Below are positions 5,691 to 10,881 of a DNA stretch of 10,881 nucleotides, piece by piece. The notes beneath the pieces are model-generated. The model saw nothing but the letters and a program-made list of their open reading frames with translations. It made no database searches and was not told the DNA's origin. Source of the stretch: CAUZJO01 sp963580245 (lineage in GTDB: Bacteria > Sumerlaeota > Sumerlaeia > MVZB01); NCBI GenBank assembly GCA_963580245.1, contig CAUZJO010000155.1:1-10881 (forward strand), read 5' to 3'. Both the position numbers and the translations under genes were made by a program. The stretch's first letter is position 1. Each line of letters opens with the position of its first letter.

Positions 5691-5905
5691 TGGCCTCTAC
5701 CTCTCCGACACGGTCTTCGGGGGCGACGTGGAAAGCGAGCTCAACTCCAATTGACGAATGCCGCCTGATAGACGCCACCGCCATTCAAGACACCATCGGG
5801 CCCGCTCCGCCGTTTCCAAGGCCTTCGCGCCACTTATATGTACATCGGCATACGAGAACGTCCGCGTAATCCTCGTGCCGAAAAGACTCGGCCCGGGCGG
5901 AGGCC
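5691..5905. other. Intergenic region upstream of the two-TM gene
   Basis: A 70-codon minus-strand frame (5697-5909) crosses this stretch, but it has no protein-like motifs, so I treat the region as intergenic. TATAAG at 5833-5838 (minus strand) could be a -10 box for the two-TM gene, though no acceptable -35 lies at the right distance. The most definite structure is the hairpin at 5846-5880, listed separately. Confidence 0.4.
5846..5880 (-). terminator. Imperfect hairpin after the yellow/MRJP-like gene
   Basis: CGGCA (5846-5850) pairs with TGCCG (5876-5880) and CGAG (5853-5856) with CTCG (5872-5875), leaving a 2-nt bulge and a 15-nt loop. It begins about 26 bp past the stop at 5906. No T run follows, so it is not a classical intrinsic terminator and may act as a 3'-end stabiliser, if it acts at all. 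The pieces GCACGAG and GATTACG on its minus strand resemble pieces of repeat copies A and B. Confidence 0.25.
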
Positions 5906-7021
5906 TCAACGCCCGATTATCCCCGGTGCCAGGGATCTGAAACGCAGGATTCGGAAGGGCATTTCGGACCGGTCAACGCCCCCGGCCAGCAGCTTGGAGC
6001 GGTGGAGCTGAGCTGCGACAACATACATATAGTGACGCGGCCCGAAACTGAAGGCATCGGGCCAGCTCAGCAGCTCATCTTGGAACAAACGCCGGTAACT
6101 ACGGTCCGGCGCAATGACCCCCACCGCATTGGCCTCGATCTCGCTGATGTAGATGTTGTCGGCCGAATCGATCGAAATCCCGTCGCAGTGGGGCTTGTCG
6201 CTATAGCGTTCGATCTGCCTCGCGAGGGCTGCGTCATCCAGAGCGGGGTCGGCCAGCGCGTCGGCGGGGATGCGGTACAGCGCCCCCCCCGTCATCGGCC
6301 CGTAATAGACCCACTCGGACTGGGCGTCAAGGACGATGGGGTTGACGCCGATTCGAGGACGGACGGTCGTGCCGTCGGGCCGGCTGATTTCCAGCGGACG
6401 CTCCTCGATGACGATATCCACGTCCTCGGGAACGACGCTTGAGTGACCCTGCAGCACGCGGCGCGACAGACCGGTGCGCAGGCTGACAACGATCAACGCG
6501 TCCTTGCCCCCGGCGACGGGGTCGGCGATGTAGCACATCGCTCGTTTGATGTCGATCGCCAGATCATTGAGGAACGATCCTTCAACGGTCGCGGGAGGGG
6601 GAATATAAATCACCCGTCCGACTTGATCTTTTTCCGCGACCCAGGAAATAAGCTTCGGCACGGAACCCCCGCGCATCCCGTTATCGAGCAGCCATACGAC
6701 CCCCCGCGCATCGCATTGCAGGCCGAGCACCGTGTCCAGTTTCAACCCGTCGGTCGTTCCCGCATCGTTCGCCTCCGCATTGGGAAAGGGCTTCACGCTC
6801 ACGGTCGTTCCCTCGTCTTCGATGACCAATTCGGCCAGCCGTAATTTCGGTTCGTAGAACTGGTGCATGCTGACGATGATCCGGCCGTAAGGGGTCACCG
6901 TGATGTTGCCGGGTGGGAATTCCATGGGCAACTCAGCCGCCACTTCGTACTCAATGGGGTCCTGACCATGCGCCAGGCCCCCCAAAATAAAAGAGAAGAT
7001 GATTGTCCACGCGCGCCGCAT
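5906..7021 (-). CDS. Secreted yellow / major royal jelly protein-like beta-propeller protein
   Basis: This 371-residue protein starts with a likely signal peptide (MRRAWTIIFSFILGGLAHGQ), so it is probably exported. The rest looks like a bacterial member of the yellow/MRJP family, related in fold to the SMP-30 and gluconolactonase propellers. Supporting segments are VWLLDNG, FLNDLAIDIKRAMCYIAD, WVYYGPMTGGALYRIPADAL, HCDGISIDSADNIYISEIEANAVGVI and, near the end, LLSWPDAFSFGPRHYMYVVAAQLHR. The ligand or reaction of bacterial members is not settled. The ATG at 7021 lies 5 bp after the stop of the YfhO-like gene, with AAGGA about 10 nt upstream, so the two are probably co-translated. The frame stays open upstream to 7270, but that part overlaps the neighbour and lacks the signal peptide start. 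Confidence 0.85.
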   Translation of the reverse strand: MRRAWTIIFSFILGGLAHGQDPIEYEVAAELPMEFPPGNITVTPYGRIIVSMHQFYEPKLRLAELVIEDEGTTVSVKPFPNAEANDAGTTDGLKLDTVLGLQCDARGVVWLLDNGMRGGSVPKLISWVAEKDQVGRVIYIPPPATVEGSFLNDLAIDIKRAMCYIADPVAGGKDALIVVSLRTGLSRRVLQGHSSVVPEDVDIVIEERPLEISRPDGTTVRPRIGVNPIVLDAQSEWVYYGPMTGGALYRIPADALADPALDDAALARQIERYSDKPHCDGISIDSADNIYISEIEANAVGVIAPDRSYRRLFQDELLSWPDAFSFGPRHYMYVVAAQLHRSKLLAGGVDRSEMPFRILRFRSLAPGIIGR

Positions 7022-7026
7022 AAGGC

Positions 7027-9750
7027 TTATTCCTTTCTCCGTCTGACTGCCATAATAATCTGCCCCATAATGATTGCAAAAAGTGTCGCCAGAGAGAAGC
7101 CCAAAAGCAGAGCCGGCAGCATGGGCCGGTAGACGACCTCGACCTCGGAGCGACCGGCGGGGACTTGGACGGCCCGCAACAAGTCGGCCACCCGCTGGAC
7201 TTCGCGCGACTGGCCATTGACCCGAGCCCGCCATCCCGGCGTCCAGAGCTCGCGCAGCACCAGCAGGCACTTTTTGGGAGCGTCGACCGCCAGCCGCATC
7301 GAGTGATTGCCCCGCTCGAGCCAGCGCACACGATCGATGTCGCCCGCAAGCGGCTCAATCGTCGCCGCCTCGCGCGGGCTCTCCCCCGCCTCGGCCAGGA
7401 AGGCCCGGGGTTGGGCGTTCATAAATTCAAAGATCGGCGCCGGACCGTCCGCGTCGCCGAAAACCAACCGCCACGGATCCACGTCGGCGGGCGGAGGCGC
7501 GAGGCGATAGGCTTGGCCCAAAACGACGAATCGGAAGCGGGGATCGTCCAACTCCCACGTGACTCGCTTCACCCTCAGTGCCCGGCCGAAGTCGATCGAG
7601 CCGCGATAGTTTGCGCTCTGGTATTGATAACCCAACGAGGGAACAACGGCCGGCGTGGCCCACAGCCAGTTGGTGACCGCGACGAATCGAGGGTGCGTGA
7701 ACAACACGGGTAAGTCGGGAGCGCGGGCGAAAGCCGTCTCGATCCCGTTGCGAACCGAGAACGTGAATTCGCCTTCCTCGGCCTCGACCCGCAGCCGCGC
7801 CACCTCGGCCTCCAGCGGGGTGCGGAGGGGACGGTCAAACGTGGATAGAAAGAGCCAATGCGTGACCGGCGCGGTCGTGCCCGCGTTATCCCAGGCCGAA
7901 ACCGGGCGTCGCGGGGTTGCGCCGTCGAGAGTTTCAGGGAGCGTTGTGAGTCGACGGTCATGGGGATTGCCGATCAAATAACGCAGCCCGAGGGTCGCGA
8001 ACAGTTTCTGGTCGGGTCGCGCGAAGGTGAGGTTGCGATACGGATCGTTGATCGGCGAGCGGCCCGCGGTGCGCTCGATCAGGTCCAGATAATTCAGCGT
8101 GATGAGCGGATCGAACCCGTTGATGTCTTCGAGTCCGTAGAAAGTGGCGAGGTTCGGCATGAAGGTCTGGAATTTGAGCAGACTCAGAAACTCGGTGTCG
8201 TGCAATCGAAGCGGATCGTATCCGGCGATGCGGAAAGGCTCGACCTGCGCGGCGGCCCGTTGCTTCAGATAAGACGCCTGCGAGGGCCGGTTGAAAAACG
8301 CGGTGCCTTCGACCGGTGGGGCCACGCGCGGCTTGAAGTGCCAGAGCAGCATGACAACGACCAAACCGGTCAGCGCGAATCCCAACCTCCGATACCGTCG
8401 CCCCAAGAAAAACACCAAGCCGAGCAGCGACAGACCAACGCCCGCCTCCACCCAGAGAAAGAGACGACGGCCCAGAGATTCGGGCGCCAGCAGCCACGCG
8501 ATGAGCCAATCGTCGCCATACGGCGCCGAACCCTCCGGTATGTTCAATTGCCATGAGCGGGTGAAAAAGACCATGAACCCGATCGCCGCAAGCCCCAGCC
8601 AGACCAGTGCCCAGCGTTTCAGGCTTAGAAGGTGGAACCGCTCCAAAGCCAATGCCGTGAGGACCGCCAGCCCCAGCGCCGCCAAGACCAGCCCCCGCCC
8701 GGGCCCGGCGAGCTTACTGAACCCCGGGACCCACGGCATGATGAACTGGATCCCCGCGTTCTTCCCCAACGCAAACCACAAACCGAACAACACCAGCGCC
8801 ACGCCACACCAAACCCTCCTGTCGCGCCAGGCGGCCCGCCCGGTGAGCAACGTCACAATCAACGCCAAGACGACGGGGCCGACGTAGAGCGCCTTATCGA
8901 TGTATTCAGGATAGACGCCGCCCAGCGTGCCGCCCAGCAGGGCCGGAACCAACTCCCCCCAGGCCAGGGAATCGGCCAGGTTATCGGCGACGCTGGCATG
9001 GGTGCGCACCGACTTGGTGACGCGCAGGATGCCCGGAATGAGCGTCGGCATGGCCAGGACAAAACCCAAGGCCAAATGAAGGGCGGATCGAGTCGCTTCG
9101 CGCGCGGCCGGGCCCGGACCTCTTTCGCGCCACAGGGGCGACCCAACCTGGATCAGCCAGACCACGCCGAAACCGATGAATCCGTAAAACATCAAGTGGG
9201 GCGAGCCGATCGTGAAAATCATGGCCGCAGCCAGCGTGGCCAACCAATGATGGCGACGCCGGCTTCCCGCCGCCGCGGCCAGCAGCCAAGGGAGCCAACA
9301 ACATCCGTAGAAGATCGTTGGATTGATGATGCGGCCCGCCATGTGGCCGCCCCCGCCGTAGACGAACGCCCCCACCAGCGCCGGCCAAGCGCCCAGCCCC
9401 AACGCGCGCAGCAGAACCACCGCGCCGGCCAGGGCCACCAGATAATGGATGAAATGAAACGGGCCGTAATAGCTTCGCCAATCCTCGATGAAATAGAACG
9501 GCCAGCGCAACGGGTAGAGCATCGCGGCCTGGAGGTTGTCCACCAACGGGGAACCCGACAGACTATAGGGGTTCCATAACGGCGGCCCTCCGGACCACTT
9601 GAGCGAGAAAAACGGCCCGTAAAACAGGGAGTGATCGGCCCCCACCGGCAGCGCGCCGAGGGCGTATGGTCCGTAAAGCAGGCAGCACCCGATGCCCAGC
9701 AACAACCACGGGAGCCATGATTCAAGTCGCGGACGGTTCATGATACGCAA
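7027..9750 (-). CDS. YfhO-family polytopic membrane protein
   Basis: This 907-residue integral membrane protein resembles the YfhO family, thought to act in envelope glycan or lipid-linked sugar transfer like other GT-C-type proteins. Hydrophobic helices begin at residues 12-31 and recur through the first half (for example 100-118, 144-161, 172-200). PLWNPYSLSGSPLVDNLQ (57-74), in the first outer loop, is the typical YfhO segment. From about residue 480 a large soluble domain follows, and one last helix (near 877-902) precedes a basic RRRKE end. The start is uncertain. TTG at 9750 has GTGAGG 5 nt upstream (9756-9761). ATG at 9741 is only three codons later but 14 nt from that site. I prefer TTG on spacing. 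The next gene follows after 5 bp, suggesting a membrane plus secreted protein operon. Confidence 0.88.
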   Translation of the reverse strand: MRIMNRPRLESWLPWLLLGIGCCLLYGPYALGALPVGADHSLFYGPFFSLKWSGGPPLWNPYSLSGSPLVDNLQAAMLYPLRWPFYFIEDWRSYYGPFHFIHYLVALAGAVVLLRALGLGAWPALVGAFVYGGGGHMAGRIINPTIFYGCCWLPWLLAAAAGSRRRHHWLATLAAAMIFTIGSPHLMFYGFIGFGVVWLIQVGSPLWRERGPGPAAREATRSALHLALGFVLAMPTLIPGILRVTKSVRTHASVADNLADSLAWGELVPALLGGTLGGVYPEYIDKALYVGPVVLALIVTLLTGRAAWRDRRVWCGVALVLFGLWFALGKNAGIQFIMPWVPGFSKLAGPGRGLVLAALGLAVLTALALERFHLLSLKRWALVWLGLAAIGFMVFFTRSWQLNIPEGSAPYGDDWLIAWLLAPESLGRRLFLWVEAGVGLSLLGLVFFLGRRYRRLGFALTGLVVVMLLWHFKPRVAPPVEGTAFFNRPSQASYLKQRAAAQVEPFRIAGYDPLRLHDTEFLSLLKFQTFMPNLATFYGLEDINGFDPLITLNYLDLIERTAGRSPINDPYRNLTFARPDQKLFATLGLRYLIGNPHDRRLTTLPETLDGATPRRPVSAWDNAGTTAPVTHWLFLSTFDRPLRTPLEAEVARLRVEAEEGEFTFSVRNGIETAFARAPDLPVLFTHPRFVAVTNWLWATPAVVPSLGYQYQSANYRGSIDFGRALRVKRVTWELDDPRFRFVVLGQAYRLAPPPADVDPWRLVFGDADGPAPIFEFMNAQPRAFLAEAGESPREAATIEPLAGDIDRVRWLERGNHSMRLAVDAPKKCLLVLRELWTPGWRARVNGQSREVQRVADLLRAVQVPAGRSEVEVVYRPMLPALLLGFSLATLFAIIMGQIIMAVRRRKE

Positions 9751-9799
9751 TGGTGCCTCACGCGGGCGGTTTCCGCAGCAGTTTGGGGCGCCTCGACCG

Positions 9800-9822
9800 A
9801 AAAAAACACCGGATCTCCGTTA
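9800..9822 (-). terminator. Weak terminator-like site with a 7-T run
   Basis: On the minus strand a small CGG/CCG stem with an AGAT loop is followed by GTG and seven T (9800-9806). The stem is too short for a confident intrinsic terminator, but the position between the nucleotidase and the YfhO-like gene is suitable. Confidence 0.25.
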
Positions 9823-9936
9823 TCGCGTAGTATCGGCTTGGACCAAGGTCTGGCAGGGCGCGTCCACGGTCTCAGTGACCCACGGGGCGGTGCGCTTGAC
9901 GGGGACGATCAGTGCAATGCCGGTCCGCCCAAGCAT
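9820..9936 (-). CDS. Possible 38-codon small ORF
   Basis: This frame begins MLGRTGIALIVPVKRTAPW and continues with a Thr/Ala/Val-rich second half ending VQADTTR. It reads like normal protein in composition, and its TAA immediately precedes the weak terminator-like T run. It has no good Shine-Dalgarno site. The frame is the same as that of the nucleotidase gene just upstream, and it stays open from that gene's TGA (9973-9975), so a read-through or degraded C-terminal extension is another reading. I recognise no family. Confidence 0.25.
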   Translation of the reverse strand: MLGRTGIALIVPVKRTAPWVTETVDAPCQTLVQADTTR

Positions 9937-9972
9937 CCCATCGCACGATGTCACCCGGCGCCACGACTGGGT
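9937..9972. other. Short spacer after the nucleotidase stop
   Basis: This spacer between the nucleotidase stop and the possible small ORF holds no terminator or promoter I can support. Confidence 0.4.
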
Positions 9973-10881
9973 TCAAGCACTTTCGCTTCGATGTCCAAGA
10001 AACTCGCCGACCCAGCGGTGGATCTGTCCACCGCACTCGCCGCGATGACAGACGAATCCTTCGTCAAAGCGGATCACCGACCGCGGGGCGAATTCGATCG
10101 GGCCGCCGTCGAATTGGCAGACCGTGCAACCGGCCTCGGCCGCGATCAACGCCCCGGGCATGTGGTCCCACATCACGTCGGGGTGCCCGTCCTTGCGCCG
10201 CTCGCGCAGATAGATGTCCAGTTCCCCCAATGCCACGGCGAGGTACTTGGCCTGACTGTCGAGCTTGACCGGGACCGCCTCGCCGCCCTGTTCGAAGCGG
10301 CCGTGGGTGTTTCCATGTTCGAGGGACACGGCCACGCGAAGCGGCTTGGTGAACTCGGCGGCTTCGTTGTGGATCCGTTCAAACGTCCGCGGGACCTCGG
10401 CGCCGCCATGTTCGACCCAAGCGCCTCCGCCCCGCACGGCGAACGCAAGTGCCCCCCCGATGCGCAGCGGCTGACCCGCGGGACGCGCAGGAACGGCCAT
10501 CGCGCCGAAAACGGGCTCACCCTGACGAAAAAAGCCGAGCGCGATCGCATAATAACGGCCCGCCAGGTAACCCTTCGTCCCATCGATGGGGTCGAAAATC
10601 CATACGACCTCGCCGCTCTCGGGCAGTTCGATCACCTCCGCTTCCAGCGCGACGCCGTAGAACTCCGCCGACGCGCGCACGGCCTCTTCGATGACTTGCA
10701 CCTGAAGCGAGTGCGGCTCCTCGCTGATCAGGCCGTCGGCCGGGAATTCGCGGGCCAGCATGTGCTGGAGTTGGGATTGGTGCAGGAGGTCGGCGATCGT
10801 GACGGGCGATCGGTCGGCCTTGATGATGGTCCGGACGCCCTCGCGCAAACGCTCCGCCCCCCTGGCCTGGATGCGCAACAG
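9973..10881 (-). CDS. 3'(2'),5'-bisphosphate nucleotidase, HAL2/CysQ type (5' partial)
   Basis: The protein belongs to the inositol-monophosphatase superfamily and most resembles HAL2-type enzymes, which hydrolyse 3'-phosphoadenosine 5'-phosphate (PAP) to AMP and relieve PAP inhibition in sulfur metabolism. About 303 codons are in the window. Numbering from the codon at 10878, motifs are KADRSPVTIAD (20-30), ISEE (51-54), WIFDPIDGTKGYLAGRYYAIALG (93-115) with metal-binding D96 and D99, and VMWDHMPGALIAAEAG (235-250). These are the magnesium and phosphate-binding elements of the family. The gene is cut by the window edge: the frame is open to the last base, and the apparent start codon is an internal TTG. 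The missing N-terminus is probably about 20-40 residues. A plain CysQ or other inositol-phosphatase-like substrate cannot be excluded. Confidence 0.92.
   Translation of the reverse strand: MLRIQARGAERLREGVRTIIKADRSPVTIADLLHQSQLQHMLAREFPADGLISEEPHSLQVQVIEEAVRASAEFYGVALEAEVIELPESGEVVWIFDPIDGTKGYLAGRYYAIALGFFRQGEPVFGAMAVPARPAGQPLRIGGALAFAVRGGGAWVEHGGAEVPRTFERIHNEAAEFTKPLRVAVSLEHGNTHGRFEQGGEAVPVKLDSQAKYLAVALGELDIYLRERRKDGHPDVMWDHMPGALIAAEAGCTVCQFDGGPIEFAPRSVIRFDEGFVCHRGECGGQIHRWVGEFLGHRSESA

Noticed and set aside
5697..5909. 70-codon minus-strand ORF between the yellow-like and two-TM genes
   Set aside because: It has no motif or hydrophobic pattern and contains the hairpin at 5846-5880. It only marginally overlaps the neighbouring stop, which is weak evidence for coupling.

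Overview
This GC-rich window carries almost all of its genes on the minus strand. It reads as chromosomal housekeeping DNA with several unusual regulatory and repeat features. The gene content (a fused RibBA with RibH, a cyanobacterial-like SpeE beside a short class-1b SpeD, a YfhO-type membrane protein, a bacterial yellow/MRJP-like protein and a HAL2-type nucleotidase) would fit a Planctomycetota-like or related environmental bacterium. That assignment is an inference, because no rRNA or other marker gene is present.

Layout in minus-strand transcription order, high to low coordinate: (1) 9973-10881, 3'(2'),5'-bisphosphate nucleotidase, cut at its 5' end by the window edge. (2) A 222-bp spacer with a possible 38-aa ORF and a weak terminator-like site. 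(3) 7027-9750, YfhO-family polytopic membrane protein, followed 5 bp later by 5906-7021, a secreted yellow/major-royal-jelly-like beta-propeller; the two look like one operon. (4) 5025-5690, a conserved two-TM protein of unknown function. (5) A polyamine unit: promoter at 4782-4809, a leader holding a 20-codon upstream ORF (4671-4733), then speD (4204-4647) overlapping speE (3254-4240). (6) A riboflavin unit: ribBA (1705-3018), ribH (1218-1721) and an unknown gene (301-1218), all overlapping end to end. (7) 1-300, the possible 3' end of a plus-strand gene and a convergent intergenic hairpin.

Two observations stand out. First, two copies of one palindromic, miniature-element-like repeat (3107-3235 and 4888-4994) lie in opposite orientation and bracket the complete speD-speE transcription unit, including its promoter and leader. 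Second, the speD leader has a short ORF with a much better Shine-Dalgarno site than speD itself. It ends Cys-Pro-Pro-Asp-Asp-stop, and PPD is a known ribosome-stalling motif. Because SpeD makes the aminopropyl donor for spermidine, this looks like a bacterial translational control element for polyamine synthesis, by analogy with known polyamine uORFs and arrest peptides. That function is inferred, not shown.

Functionally, RibBA makes the two riboflavin precursors and RibH joins them to lumazine. SpeD decarboxylates S-adenosylmethionine and SpeE transfers the aminopropyl group to putrescine. The nucleotidase clears PAP left by sulfate assimilation or sulfotransfer.
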